Source of the DNA: Ureibacillus yapensis
GTDB lineage: Bacteria; Bacillota; Bacilli; Bacillales_A; Planococcaceae
Assembly: GCF_003515775.1 (NCBI RefSeq)
Contig: NZ_QWEI01000010.1
Location: forward strand, 91,841 to 155,840
Reading direction: 5' to 3'
DNA length: 64,000 nt
Shown here: in pieces, positions 45,456-54,192 of the stretch
How positions within the stretch are numbered: position 1 is the first letter of the stretch
Layout of the letters: each line of letters starts with the position of its first letter
Position numbers and translations under genes: made by a program
Notes under the pieces: model-generated
Databases searched by the model: none
Told to the model about the DNA's origin: nothing
What the model saw: only the letters and a program-made list of their open reading frames with translations

Positions 45456-46393
45456 AAAGTACGACAAACTTCTTTTAAATCTTCTATCGCCCGGTCAGCT
45501 TCTTCCCAAGAGTAAACAGTTGCCCCCGAAGCCAGCGGATGGCCGCCGCCATGATATTTCTTCGCAAGACCATTAATAATTGGTCCTTTTGAGCGTAAAC
45601 GAACGCGAATCTGGTTGGATTCTTCGACAAAAATTACCCAAGCCTTGATTCCTTTTACATCGCTTAAAGAACCTACCAACAAGGAAGTGTCCGAAGCTGT
45701 TACCTGGAATTTTTCCAATATTTCCCTTGTTAATTTAATATAACAAGCTCCATTTTCATCAAGTTTAAAGTTTTCGTAAATATAGCCTTGCAGATGGAGA
45801 AGGTTGGCTTCTTTTTCATACATTCCATTAAACAATTCATTGCGGTCAAAGTTGTATTTAATTAGTTGACCAGCAATTTCAAACGTTTTAACCGTGGCGC
45901 TTGGATATAAGAAACGTCCAGTATCCCCCACAATTCCGGCAAATAGAAGGCGTGCACTCGCATCGGACAATTTCCAATTTTTATACTCTTGTCCTTCCAA
46001 AAATAATTCGTAAATCAATTCGCTGCATGAGCTGGCGCTTGTATCTACCCAAAGCAGATCACCATAGGCATCATCATTTGGATGATGATCAATCTTAATT
46101 AAAAAAGAACCGGTATTGTAACGCGTATCATCAATACGATCAGTATTGGCAGTATCCGTTACAAAAATTAAACTATCGGCATAGACCTCATCCTGAATAA
46201 CTTGAGGCGTTTCCAAGAAAGCCAGCGAAGGATCCGGCTCTCCAACTGCATATATCGTTTTATCGGGATAGTTTGCTTCCAACAAACGTTTTAGGCCAAA
46301 TTGAGAACCGTATGCATCAGGATCCGGCCGCACATGACGGTGAATGATAATTGTGTCGTACTGTTCGATTTTGTCGATGATTTGTCGTTTCAA
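45440..46393 (-). CDS. nrnA: NrnA bifunctional oligoribonuclease/pAp phosphatase
   Basis: A 317-residue DHH/DHHA1 phosphoesterase that degrades nanoRNAs and dephosphorylates 3'-phosphoadenosine 5'-phosphate. DHH motifs are HRHVRPDPDAYGS (H18, D24, D26), VTDTANTDRID, and DHHPNDDAYG; the DHHA1 domain ends with GGGHPLASGA near 285. The location beside ytpI and ytoI matches B. subtilis ytqI. Its last codons lie within an inverted-repeat arm shared with the adjacent repeat B element. Confidence 0.94.
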   Translation of the reverse strand: MKRQIIDKIEQYDTIIIHRHVRPDPDAYGSQFGLKRLLEANYPDKTIYAVGEPDPSLAFLETPQVIQDEVYADSLIFVTDTANTDRIDDTRYNTGSFLIKIDHHPNDDAYGDLLWVDTSASSCSELIYELFLEGQEYKNWKLSDASARLLFAGIVGDTGRFLYPSATVKTFEIAGQLIKYNFDRNELFNGMYEKEANLLHLQGYIYENFKLDENGACYIKLTREILEKFQVTASDTSLLVGSLSDVKGIKAWVIFVEESNQIRVRLRSKGPIINGLAKKYHGGGHPLASGATVYSWEEADRAIEDLKEVCRTFNFIQ

Positions 46394-46544
46394 ATGAAAT
46401 TCCCCCTGTGGTCTTGAAGTCTCTGTCTGACTTTACAGAATTATTATACTATCTTTTACTTTCCTATCGGCTAAAAAATCGTTAAAATAATGAAAGCACG
46501 TTATACATAATTCTAGGTATTTCACCTTCCGGGAGGTAAAAGAA

Positions 46545-46856
46545 TTGGCAAACTTAATTTTTGTATTTTTTATTATCGTCACGTTTGTAGCTTATTTCTA
46601 CTATAAAACGAAGGAATTTCGTTCTACATTGCCCATCCAAAAGAAGTGGTATAAAGCAAAAGCAGGAGTAGCTCTGGGTATTTTCGTCATTGTATTCGGT
46701 CTCAATACGTCCATTGTCTACCCTACACTTGTCGGATTTTTGATTGCAGCCGCCTTTGTTATTATCGGCTTCATGAAATCCTTCTCAAGCTATAAACAAG
46801 TTCGCCACGAAGGTAAATTCGTGAAAGAAGAATACGAGCTAAATAGAAATTGTTAA
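46545..46856 (+). CDS. ytpI: YtpI-like membrane protein
   Basis: A 103-residue protein with three hydrophobic segments (about 3-20, 41-58 and 62-80) and a charged tail. Size, layout and position between nrnA and ytoI match B. subtilis YtpI (about 100 residues), whose function is unknown. The start is a TTG at 46545, 8 bases after GGGAGG. It is the only plus-strand gene in this stretch. The stop codon is followed one base later by repeat B copy 2. Confidence 0.82.
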   Translation: MANLIFVFFIIVTFVAYFYYKTKEFRSTLPIQKKWYKAKAGVALGIFVIVFGLNTSIVYPTLVGFLIAAAFVIIGFMKSFSSYKQVRHEGKFVKEEYELNRNC

Positions 46857-46857
46857 T

Positions 46858-46987
46858 CAAATATGCCTTGGCATATTTGGAGCCCAGATTTTTTCGAGCA
46901 AGCTCGAAAAATAACCATTGAAAATCTGTGGCATCCGCCGGAGGCTTATTTTTATTTAGTGGGTTATAGCCCACTAAATAAAAATAA
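46858..46987. repeat. Intergenic repeat B, copy 2 (ytpI-ytoI gap)
   Basis: The copy has the lead hairpin CAAATATGCC-TT-GGCATATTTG (46858-46879), the same 24-base block as copy 1 at 46882-46905, a stem CGAG-CAA-GCTCG, the same 26-base block at 46921-46946, and an 18-bp terminal hairpin TTATTTTTATTTAGTGGG / CCCACTAAATAAAAATAA. Relative to copy 1 the lead hairpin has compensating changes that keep pairing. It probably also terminates ytpI. Confidence 0.78.
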
Positions 46988-46991
46988 ATAG

Positions 46992-47027
46992 GCAATATAC
47001 AAAAAAATATGTATATTGCTTTTTTTA
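46992..47027. terminator. Terminator beside the ytoI stop
   Basis: GCAATATAC / GTATATTGC with an ~10-nt A-rich loop, flanked by Ts on the plus strand and by a second T-rich tract on the minus strand, sits directly at the ytoI 3' end. Confidence 0.6.
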
Positions 47028-48332
47028 TCGTTCCAATAGTTGGAACATCATCATGGCTTTACCGACTAGAGTAGTTTCATGGAACACGTCAAAATCCATT
47101 TTAACGAACTTTCGACTCATATCCAGAATATGAGGGACAACGGTTAAGACGCTTTCCATCTGTATTGGTTTTATAAAATAGATTGTCATATTTTCTGCTA
47201 CTGCATCTCCGCGTTTTCTCCGTTTCAATGCAAAAGACCCCACTTCGGCAAGCAGTGTTGTAAATGCCCCATAGGAAATGGCGCCATATTGGTTCGTCAT
47301 TTGAGGAGTTACCGTAAATTCAACCACGACATCTTCTTCTCCCATGACTTTCATTTCACTTTTGACAAGATCATCAATTGTTTCCCCATGCTGCGGTTGA
47401 CGCTGTGCATGCTGCAATGCTTTTAGCACGTCTTGTCGGCTAATGACCCCCTGCAAAACGTTATCTTCGTTTACAATCGGCAATAAGTCGATACCTTCCC
47501 AGATCATGCGGTGTCCGGCAGAAGCAACCGAAGTTTTCATCGACCCTGAAATCGGATTTTTCGTCATCACTCGATCAACTGTTTCGCTATCTTCTTTTCC
47601 GATTACGTCCTTGGCGGAAACCATGCCTACCAATTTGTTTGACGTTGTCACAACCGGAAAGGCACCGTGCGTCGTTTGCAGGTTTAATCGATGGAAATCA
47701 GCAATCGTGGCAGTAGTTTTGAGTGTAGCCGTTTCTTCAATCGGAACATAGATATCTTCAATTAATAAAATATCTTTTTTAATTAATTGGTCATAAATTG
47801 CACGGTTGATCATCGTCGCAACGGTAAATGAATCATAGCTCGAAGAAATAATCGGAAGTTCCAGTTCATCCGCCAATTTCTTGTTTTCCTCCGTTGTATC
47901 AAATCCGCCCGTGATTAAAACCGCAGCCCCTTCTTTTAAAGCATTTTCATGGGCTTTAAATCGATTTCCAACGATCAACAGACTTCCTGCATCTGTATAG
48001 CGCATCATGTCTTCCAGCTGCATGGCGCCAATGACGAATTTACTTAATGTCTTATGCAAACCATCTTTTCCGCCCAACACTTGTCCATCGACGATGTTAA
48101 CGATTTCAGCAAATGTTAAGCGTTCAATGTTTTCTTTTTTCTTTTTTTCTATTCGGATTGTTCCAACTCGTTCAATGGAACTAACTAGGCGGCGATTCTC
48201 TGCTTCTTTAATTGCACGGTAAGCAGTTCCTTCACTCACTTGCATTTCCTTTGCAATTTGTCGTACAGAGATTTTATCTCCTACAGGTAGTGATTCTATA
48301 TATTGCAATATTCTCTCATGTTTTGTTGACAC
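47025..48332 (-). CDS. ytoI: YtoI-like CBS-domain regulator with hotdog thioesterase domain
   Basis: A 435-residue four-part protein. In order it has an N-terminal helix-turn-helix (about 1-60, ISVRQIAKEMQVSEGTAYRAIKEAE in parts), a DRTGG-like domain (about 75-185), two CBS repeats (about 190-310) that usually bind adenine nucleotides, and a 4HBT hotdog domain (about 325-430, NQYGAISYGAFTTLLAEVG). The GTG at 48332 matches the B. subtilis start MATKHEQ; the frame begins earlier at 48341. It probably senses nucleotides or acyl-CoA and controls transcription; targets are unknown. Confidence 0.86.
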   Translation of the reverse strand: MSTKHERILQYIESLPVGDKISVRQIAKEMQVSEGTAYRAIKEAENRRLVSSIERVGTIRIEKKKKENIERLTFAEIVNIVDGQVLGGKDGLHKTLSKFVIGAMQLEDMMRYTDAGSLLIVGNRFKAHENALKEGAAVLITGGFDTTEENKKLADELELPIISSSYDSFTVATMINRAIYDQLIKKDILLIEDIYVPIEETATLKTTATIADFHRLNLQTTHGAFPVVTTSNKLVGMVSAKDVIGKEDSETVDRVMTKNPISGSMKTSVASAGHRMIWEGIDLLPIVNEDNVLQGVISRQDVLKALQHAQRQPQHGETIDDLVKSEMKVMGEEDVVVEFTVTPQMTNQYGAISYGAFTTLLAEVGSFALKRRKRGDAVAENMTIYFIKPIQMESVLTVVPHILDMSRKFVKMDFDVFHETTLVGKAMMMFQLLER

Positions 48333-48395
48333 TACTATCACCTATTCCCATCTATCTTTCCTTGTTGCCATTGTAACACATTTTCTTTTATGTAT

Positions 48396-48463
48396 ATAAG
48401 AAAAGCGCAAGCGCCCCGTTTTGCCATCGACAAGTGTTTTATGTATCGAAAGCGAAGCGTCAG
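48396..48463. repeat. Intergenic repeat A, copy 2
   Basis: A 68-base block nearly the same as 14091-14158, beginning ATAAGAAAAGCGCAAGCGCC. Its right end is the 17-base unit CGAAAGCGAAGCGTCAG. Confidence 0.78.
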
Positions 48464-48607
48464 ATACAGATGTTTTGAGGACCGAAAGCGAAGCGACAGG
48501 TACATTGTCGGCACTTGGACATCCATGTGCGGCGGAGGGCCCGAATCGCGAAGCTTTTCACGTTTTCGACCGAGGACAGATTTTTTTGCGCGAAAGCGTA
48601 GCGACAG
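48447..48607. repeat. Iterated 17-base unit CGAAAGCGnAGCGWCAG
   Basis: Three copies occur at 48447-48463, 48483-48499 and 48591-48607, with a fourth at 14142-14158. The first two are spaced by 36 bases. The surrounding 48464-48660 sequence is GC-rich compared with its neighbours and has no credible gene; frames that are open here on both strands are repeat artefacts. Confidence 0.7.
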
Positions 48608-48664
48608 CAGCAGACCGCGCCTCAAGGGGCTGGGAGGCTTGCGCTGGACACTATTAGAAAAACG

Positions 48665-48690
48665 CAGCCCGACCAAAATGGGCCGAGCTG
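48665..48690 (-). terminator. Distal terminator hairpin downstream of ytkL
   Basis: CAGCTCGGCC / GGTCGGGCTG (two G-U pairs) with a 6-nt loop is followed by GTTTTTC on the minus strand. Confidence 0.6.
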
Positions 48691-48744
48691 ATGTTTTCGT
48701 TATGCGGATTTCTATGAATTCTAATTTTACTATCCTTAAAAAAG

Positions 48745-48801
48745 AGCAGCGAAAGTATAGATCCATTGAACAACTTTGATTCAACTTAAATTTTCGCTGC
48801 T
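48745..48801 (-). terminator. Terminator after ytkL
   Basis: AGCAGCGAAA / TTTCGCTGCT is a perfect 10-bp outer stem enclosing a smaller TTGAA / TTCAA hairpin, followed by CTTTTTT on the minus strand. Confidence 0.75.
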
Positions 48802-48811
48802 ACTCATCTGA

Positions 48812-49489
48812 TTAAAGCTCTATTTTTTCGCCAGGCTTGGCAATTTGCACTTTGCTGCCTTTCACAAGCTCTGCAAAAACATTCGGGTCTTGTTTGATTA
48901 CCGGGAATGTATTGTAGTGAATTGGCACTGCAATTTTCGGTTTCAATAATTCAACCGCAAACGCTGCATCATCCGGTCCCATTGTAAAATTATCACCGAT
49001 TGGCAGGAAGGCTACATCAATTTCATTCCGGTCCCCTATTAATTTCATATCCCCGAATAACGCCGTATCGCCTGCATGGTAGATTGTTTTTCCTTCCGCG
49101 TAAAATAAAATCCCACCAGGGTTTCCAGCGTTGATGACTTCGTTTTCCGTTTCATAAACCGAGCCATGGAAAGCCAGCGTATACTTTACCTTCCCAAATG
49201 GAAATTCATAAGAACCGCCAATGCCCATCGGATGCACATTCAACCCTTGCTTTCCAAGATAAACTGCAAGTTCGTTTGGCGCGACAACAAGCGCATTATT
49301 GGATTTGGCAAGCGCAAGCGTGTCCCCCACATGATCATTGTGTCCATGGGTCAGTAATATAACATCCGGTTTCTCATTCTCTACTCTCAAATCCGTTAAT
49401 TCATTACCGTTAATAAAAGGATCAATTAAGATGGTTGTGTTATTCGTTTTAATTTTTACAATTGAATGTCCATGATAAGATAATTCCAT
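48812..49489 (-). CDS. ytkL: UPF0173 metal-dependent hydrolase YtkL
   Basis: A 225-residue metallo-beta-lactamase-fold hydrolase. Metal ligands appear as [12 protein letters not shown] (H-x-H-x-D-H at about 47-52), the late [11 protein letters not shown] and the terminal PIHYNTFP. The substrate is unknown for the whole family. It is a single minus-strand gene with its own AGGAGG site, divergent from the M24 peptidase gene. Confidence 0.9.
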   Translation of the reverse strand: MELSYHGHSIVKIKTNNTTILIDPFINGNELTDLRVENEKPDVILLTHGHNDHVGDTLALAKSNNALVVAPNELAVYLGKQGLNVHPMGIGGSYEFPFGKVKYTLAFHGSVYETENEVINAGNPGGILFYAEGKTIYHAGDTALFGDMKLIGDRNEIDVAFLPIGDNFTMGPDDAAFAVELLKPKIAVPIHYNTFPVIKQDPNVFAELVKGSKVQIAKPGEKIEL

Positions 49490-49609
49490 GATTTATCCTC
49501 CTTCAAATTGTGTTCAATTGTATAGTATTCGATTTTATTCGTCTTTTCCCTTCTTTTGATATACTATAAAGTATCTTCACAAATTTTTAATACTCTTTAG
49601 GAGGATGTT

Positions 49610-50701
49610 ATGGATAAATTACTACAACTTCAAAGTTACTTAAAAGAAAATCATTATGATGCTGCATTTATTACAACTCCTGATAATGTTTTTTATTTCT
49701 CCAATTTTAAAAGCAATCCCCATGAACGCTTATTGGGTATTATGGTTTTCAAGGATGCCGAACCGTTTTTGATTCTTCCAAAAATGGAAACACTTGATGC
49801 GAAAAACGCCGGCTGGACTCAAGAAATCATCGGCCACCTGGATACAGACAATCCATGGCAATTAATTGCACAAGCGATTGATTCGCGCGGTCTTACAATT
49901 TCTTCGATGGCCATCGAAAAATCGCATCTAACCGTTGAGCGATTGGAAGCTCTACAAGGTCTTTACCCCAAAACCGAAATTGTTAGACTGGATGAACAGA
50001 TTAATGGAATGCGTGTGATTAAAGATGAAACTGAAATCGAGAAAATGCGAAAAGCAGCGCAACTTGCGGATTACGCGATTGAAGTAGGCTGCCAGGAAAT
50101 AGCAGAAGGAAAAACCGAAATGGAGATTTTGACAGCGATCGAAAATGCCATCAAAGCAAAAGGTTGTACAATGTCTTTTGAAACGATGGTTCTGTCGGGA
50201 CCGAAATCTGCCTCTCCTCATGGAACGCCGGGAGACCGAAAAATTCAAAAGGGCGATATGGTTTTATTTGATTTGGGGGTCATTTTTGAGGGGTACTGCT
50301 CTGACATTACTCGAACAGTGGCATTCGGCGAAGTATCGGAAGCGCAAAGAGAAATTTACCATGCCGTCCATCAGGCCAATGAAAAGGCAATTGCCGCTGT
50401 AAAACCGGGTGTACGCGCCATGGATTTGGACAAAATTGCCCGTGACACGATTACAGATGCAGGGTTTGGTGAATATTTTACACACCGCCTCGGACATGGT
50501 CTCGGTATCTCCGTCCATGAATATCCTTCTGTTACCGGAACAAATGAAATGGTGCTGGAACCAGGAATGGTCTTTACCATTGAACCGGGAATCTATAAGT
50601 CCGATGTGACAGGTGTCCGTATTGAAGATGACGTAGTCGTGACAGATGATGGCGTTGAAGTATTAACGAAATTCACGAAAGAATTGATTGTTCTCTCCTA
50701 A
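49610..50701 (+). CDS. M24-family Xaa-Pro dipeptidase
   Basis: A 363-residue pita-bread-fold metallopeptidase that should cleave Xaa-Pro dipeptides in the cytoplasm. After the N-terminal creatinase-like domain (1-130), the five metal ligands are all present: D221 (LFDLG), D232 (CSDITRT), H296 (LGHGLG), E325 (TIEPG) and E339 (RIEDD). It resembles B. subtilis YkvY/PapB in size. A TAGGAGG site precedes the ATG, and a terminator shared with the liv operon follows. Confidence 0.88.
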   Translation: MDKLLQLQSYLKENHYDAAFITTPDNVFYFSNFKSNPHERLLGIMVFKDAEPFLILPKMETLDAKNAGWTQEIIGHLDTDNPWQLIAQAIDSRGLTISSMAIEKSHLTVERLEALQGLYPKTEIVRLDEQINGMRVIKDETEIEKMRKAAQLADYAIEVGCQEIAEGKTEMEILTAIENAIKAKGCTMSFETMVLSGPKSASPHGTPGDRKIQKGDMVLFDLGVIFEGYCSDITRTVAFGEVSEAQREIYHAVHQANEKAIAAVKPGVRAMDLDKIARDTITDAGFGEYFTHRLGHGLGISVHEYPSVTGTNEMVLEPGMVFTIEPGIYKSDVTGVRIEDDVVVTDDGVEVLTKFTKELIVLS

Positions 50702-50707
50702 TAAAAA

Positions 50708-50734
50708 TGACGCGAAGATCCATACTTCGCGTCA
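50708..50734. terminator. Bidirectional terminator between the M24 peptidase and livF
   Basis: A perfect 10-bp stem TGACGCGAAG / CTTCGCGTCA with a 7-nt loop lies between converging genes, with T-rich flanks on both strands. Confidence 0.85.
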
Positions 50735-50738
50735 CCTT

Positions 50739-51479
50739 TTAATTTCCCTCTTTTACTAATTCTTGTTCACTTGTTGACTTCCTGCCTAAATAGGCTTCCA
50801 CAATACGAGGGTCCGTCAATAAATCCGCAGCATTTCCTTCAACGATTATTTTGCCTGTTTCCATGACATAACCATAATCTGCAATTTTCAATGCCTGTTT
50901 GGCATTTTGTTCAACTAACAGAACTGTTGTGCCAGCACTATTTATTTCTTTTATAATATTGAAAATGTCTGCTACGATTAAGGGAGCAAGTCCCATTGAA
51001 GGCTCGTCCAATAACAGCAGTTTCGGTTTCGATAATAACGCTCGAGCGATTGCCAGCATTTGCTGCTGCCCCCCGGACAAAGTTCCTGCCATTTGGGACT
51101 GTCTTTCTTTTAAAATGGGAAAACGTTGCATTACCTCTTCTATTTCTGCTTTTACAGCTTTATCTTTACGATGATAAGCACCCATTTCCAAATTCTCCAA
51201 CACTGTCATGCTGGATAATATGGCACGACCTTCCGGCACTAAAGCAATGCCTTTTCTCAGCAACTGATCTGGACGTAAAGCTGTTACTTTTTCTCCTAAA
51301 AATTCAACTGTCCCCTTTTTAGGGTTCAATAATCCTGCAATTGTTTTCATCGTTGTAGATTTTCCAGCGCCATTCGCACCAAGCAGCGTAATAATCTTGC
51401 CTTCTTGTACTTCCATGTCAATTCCCTTTAACGCTTGGATTTGGCCATAATACGTTTCAACATTTGATAATTTAAGCAA
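50739..51479 (-). CDS. livF: Branched-chain amino-acid ABC transporter ATP-binding protein LivF
   Basis: A 246-residue ABC ATPase that powers uptake of leucine, isoleucine and valine. It has Walker A GANGAGKST, the Q-loop, the signature LSGGQQQ, Walker B LLLLDEPS and the switch His in LLVEQN context. The TTG at 51479 with a GAGGAAGAGG site is preferred: it overlaps the end of livG by 8 bases and gives the standard N terminus (LKLSNVETYYGQIQALKGI). The frame start at 51515 adds a Lys/Arg-rich stretch that comes from livG. Confidence 0.92.
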   Translation of the reverse strand: MLKLSNVETYYGQIQALKGIDMEVQEGKIITLLGANGAGKSTTMKTIAGLLNPKKGTVEFLGEKVTALRPDQLLRKGIALVPEGRAILSSMTVLENLEMGAYHRKDKAVKAEIEEVMQRFPILKERQSQMAGTLSGGQQQMLAIARALLSKPKLLLLDEPSMGLAPLIVADIFNIIKEINSAGTTVLLVEQNAKQALKIADYGYVMETGKIIVEGNAADLLTDPRIVEAYLGRKSTSEQELVKEGN

Positions 51480-52245
51480 TTTCCTCTTCCTCCTCTTTAC
51501 CGAGGTAGGCTTCAATTACCGCTTCGTTATTTTGTATTTCATATGGTGTACCTTCAGCAAGTTTTTCACCGAAGTTCAATACGGCAATACGGTCACAAAG
51601 TTTCATAACAAGCGGCATATCGTGCTCGATTATTAAGACGGTAATCCCTTTTGATTGAATGATCTTGATTAAATCATACAAACTATCTGTTTCTTTTTCA
51701 TTCATGCCCGCAGCAGGTTCGTCCAATAATAATAGTTTCGGTTTACTAGCCAGCGCTCTAGCAATTTCTAATCTCCTTTGCTGTCCATAAGCTAGATTTT
51801 CTGCCAAGAGATCTTTATTTTCAAAAAGCCCTACTAACTTTAAAAGCTCTTCCGCATTTTTTTCGAGTTCTTGCTCCTCTTTTCGTTGAGCTTTTGTTCG
51901 AAACACACTGCTAAATACACCAGAAGAACTCCGGCTATGACCACCAACCATTACATTTTTCAAGGCAGACATTTGGGAAAAAAGACGAATATTTTGGTAA
52001 GTTCGACAAATACCTTTTTCCGTAATTTTATGAGATTTGAGGCCGGTAATGTTTTCATCATTAAAAACGATTTCTCCAGAGGAAGGCTCGAAAATATTCG
52101 TAATTAAATTAAACATGGTTGTTTTTCCTGCACCATTTGGTCCGATCAATCCGTAGATTTCTCCTTGCTTGATAGAAAAAGAAACATTTCTTAGGGCATG
52201 AATGCCACCGAAGTTTTTTGAGACATTTTTAATTTCAAGAACCAC
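51472..52245 (-). CDS. livG: Branched-chain amino-acid ABC transporter ATP-binding protein LivG
   Basis: A 257-residue ABC ATPase, partner of LivF. Walker A GPNGAGKTT is at about 36-44, the signature is LAYGQQRRLEIARA, and Walker B LLLLDEPAAGMN includes the extended LivG pattern. A GTG start shares one base with the livM stop, so the genes are translationally coupled in livKHMGF. Confidence 0.94.
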   Translation of the reverse strand: MVLEIKNVSKNFGGIHALRNVSFSIKQGEIYGLIGPNGAGKTTMFNLITNIFEPSSGEIVFNDENITGLKSHKITEKGICRTYQNIRLFSQMSALKNVMVGGHSRSSSGVFSSVFRTKAQRKEEQELEKNAEELLKLVGLFENKDLLAENLAYGQQRRLEIARALASKPKLLLLDEPAAGMNEKETDSLYDLIKIIQSKGITVLIIEHDMPLVMKLCDRIAVLNFGEKLAEGTPYEIQNNEAVIEAYLGKEEEEEIA

Positions 52246-53195
52246 TAGCGCATGCCCCCTTTTGAACGTTTTAATCCTTTAACTCTACTTAATAAATGGA
52301 TATCAAGTATTCCCTGCGGCCGAACTGCCATAAGAATGACGAGCATGATTCCGTAAATAATATAACGGTACTCACTTACAAAACGTAATACTTCAGGTAT
52401 TAAGGTTAAGAAAATGGCGCCGAATATAGAACCGATAATAACTTCACTTCCACCGAAAACAGTGAAAATCAAAATCTCAACAGCTCGGTGGTATGAAAAA
52501 TCCGAAGGTGATATATAGCCCATTACGTGAGCAAACAATGATCCTGCCAACCCTGCTAAAAATGCTCCTTGTGCAAAGGAAAGAACTTTGAAATACGTAA
52601 TATTGATCCCCATCGATTCTGCCGCTTTTTCATCCATTTGAATCGATGAAAATGATCTTCCCACCCTCGAATTTTGCTGTCTGACAACAAACCAGATTGT
52701 GGCCATGACGATTATAAATAACAATAGGAAAACCATTAAAAAAACAAACTGATTATTTTTCAACCCAATCATTGACGGTTCAAACCCAAATCCACGTACT
52801 AAATTTAATAGTTCTCTACCAATTTGCGGGATGCCAGTAAGACCGATTGATCCCTTTGTAACCGAATCCCAATTTACGAAGATAACACGGATAACTTCCC
52901 CAAGACCTAAAGTGGCAATCGCCAGGTAAACTCCTGTTAATCGCAAAGATGGAATGCCGATAATAATACCCAATATACCGGCAACACAAGCTCCTCCTAC
53001 CACACCGACCATAATCGGCAAATCAAAATTAATTGTTAATAATGCAGAAGTATAAGCACCAACCCCCATAAACCCCGCACTTCCCAAAGATAACTGTCCT
53101 GACGATAAAGGCACATAAACACTGACCGCCAGTAGAATATTAATTAATATGAACGAACCGATTTGCAAATAATATGGATTGATAAAATCTAGCAC
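52245..53195 (-). CDS. livM: Branched-chain amino-acid ABC permease LivM
   Basis: A 316-residue inner-membrane permease with about eight to ten helices. It has the LivM family segment LSSGQLSLGSAGFMGVGAY (about 30-48), and the EAA-like coupling region around RSFSSIQMDEKAAESMGINITYFKVL in parts. It begins with GTG 4 bases after the livH stop and ends overlapping livG. LivM pairs with LivH to form the translocation pore. Confidence 0.92.
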   Translation of the reverse strand: MLDFINPYYLQIGSFILINILLAVSVYVPLSSGQLSLGSAGFMGVGAYTSALLTINFDLPIMVGVVGGACVAGILGIIIGIPSLRLTGVYLAIATLGLGEVIRVIFVNWDSVTKGSIGLTGIPQIGRELLNLVRGFGFEPSMIGLKNNQFVFLMVFLLLFIIVMATIWFVVRQQNSRVGRSFSSIQMDEKAAESMGINITYFKVLSFAQGAFLAGLAGSLFAHVMGYISPSDFSYHRAVEILIFTVFGGSEVIIGSIFGAIFLTLIPEVLRFVSEYRYIIYGIMLVILMAVRPQGILDIHLLSRVKGLKRSKGGMR

Positions 53196-53199
53196 ACAA

Positions 53200-54081
53200 T
53201 CACCTGCCTTCTGCTATCTTTGAGCCAAAGATTCCTTGGGGTCTTAATAAAAGAATAAAAATAATCATAATAAATGCAATGGCGTCTCGATAGCCAGAAT
53301 CACCATATGCAACAAGGAAGGTTTCAGATAATCCTAAAATCAAACCACCAACCATTGCTCCTTTGACATTGCCCATGCCACCTAAAATAATAATTGCAAG
53401 ACCCTTTAGACCAATTGCCAATCCCATTTGGGGACTTACTGAGTTAAAGGCCATCCCAACTAAAATTCCTGCAATGCCTCCCATTGCAGAAGCAATGATG
53501 ACTGTTAATGTTATAATTTTTTTCGTATTTACTCCTAGAATACTAGCCGTTTCTAAATTTTCAGCAGTGGCACGCAAAGCTTTTCCTGCTTTGGTTTTCG
53601 ACAGCCAAACTGAAAGGCCGATCATTAAAACGATGGAAATAACAAAAATAACGATTTGTACGATATAAATTGAGACTGATCCAATTTCAATACTAATTTC
53701 CGCAAATTCTGTACGAAACGGTTTATTGCCTGCCCCAAAAATATGGTGAGATAGATTTTCAAGCAGGATGGAGACACCTATCGTACTAATCAATGGCGCT
53801 AAATGAGATACACCCTTCTTCCCTCTTAAAGGACGCAGCGTCATTCGTTCCAACAAGTAGCCTAAAATGCCTGTCACTACAATAGAAGCTATAAAGGCAA
53901 GCCATAATGGCCAACCAAGTACGCCTGTCGTCATTACTCCTACAAAGGCTCCAACCATGAAAATTTCACCATGTGCCATATTTATAATGCCTAAGACACC
54001 AAAGACCAGGGTAAAACCCAGGGCAACAATTGCATAAATGCTGCCCAGAGTTAATCCATTAATTAATTGTTCTAATAGCAA
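53200..54081 (-). CDS. livH: Branched-chain amino-acid ABC permease LivH
   Basis: A 293-residue permease with the LivH start LLEQLINGLTLGSIYAIVALG and GIINMAHGEIFMVGAF at about 31-46, and the coupling segment around GKALRATAENLETASILGVN. The start codon is TTG with an AAGGATGA site. It is the second gene of the liv operon, after livK. Confidence 0.92.
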   Translation of the reverse strand: MLLEQLINGLTLGSIYAIVALGFTLVFGVLGIINMAHGEIFMVGAFVGVMTTGVLGWPLWLAFIASIVVTGILGYLLERMTLRPLRGKKGVSHLAPLISTIGVSILLENLSHHIFGAGNKPFRTEFAEISIEIGSVSIYIVQIVIFVISIVLMIGLSVWLSKTKAGKALRATAENLETASILGVNTKKIITLTVIIASAMGGIAGILVGMAFNSVSPQMGLAIGLKGLAIIILGGMGNVKGAMVGGLILGLSETFLVAYGDSGYRDAIAFIMIIFILLLRPQGIFGSKIAEGR

Positions 54082-54192
54082 ATTTAATCATCCTTTAATA
54101 TCATTTTTGTCAATCTGCTTTTTGCAAAAATGAAATCACTTAGTCCATTTTATAGAATCATATTTATATTCAGTTCCTCGCATTCTAAATGA

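Noticed and set aside
45203..46987. Repeats considered as a CRISPR array
   Set aside because: Copies are few, far apart and of unequal length, with genes between them and no regular spacers or cas genes.
48338..48784. Frames of 129-148 codons on both strands between ytoI and ytkL
   Set aside because: They are built from repeat A and the iterated 17-base unit, lack ribosome sites, and encode Arg/Ser-rich low-complexity peptides.
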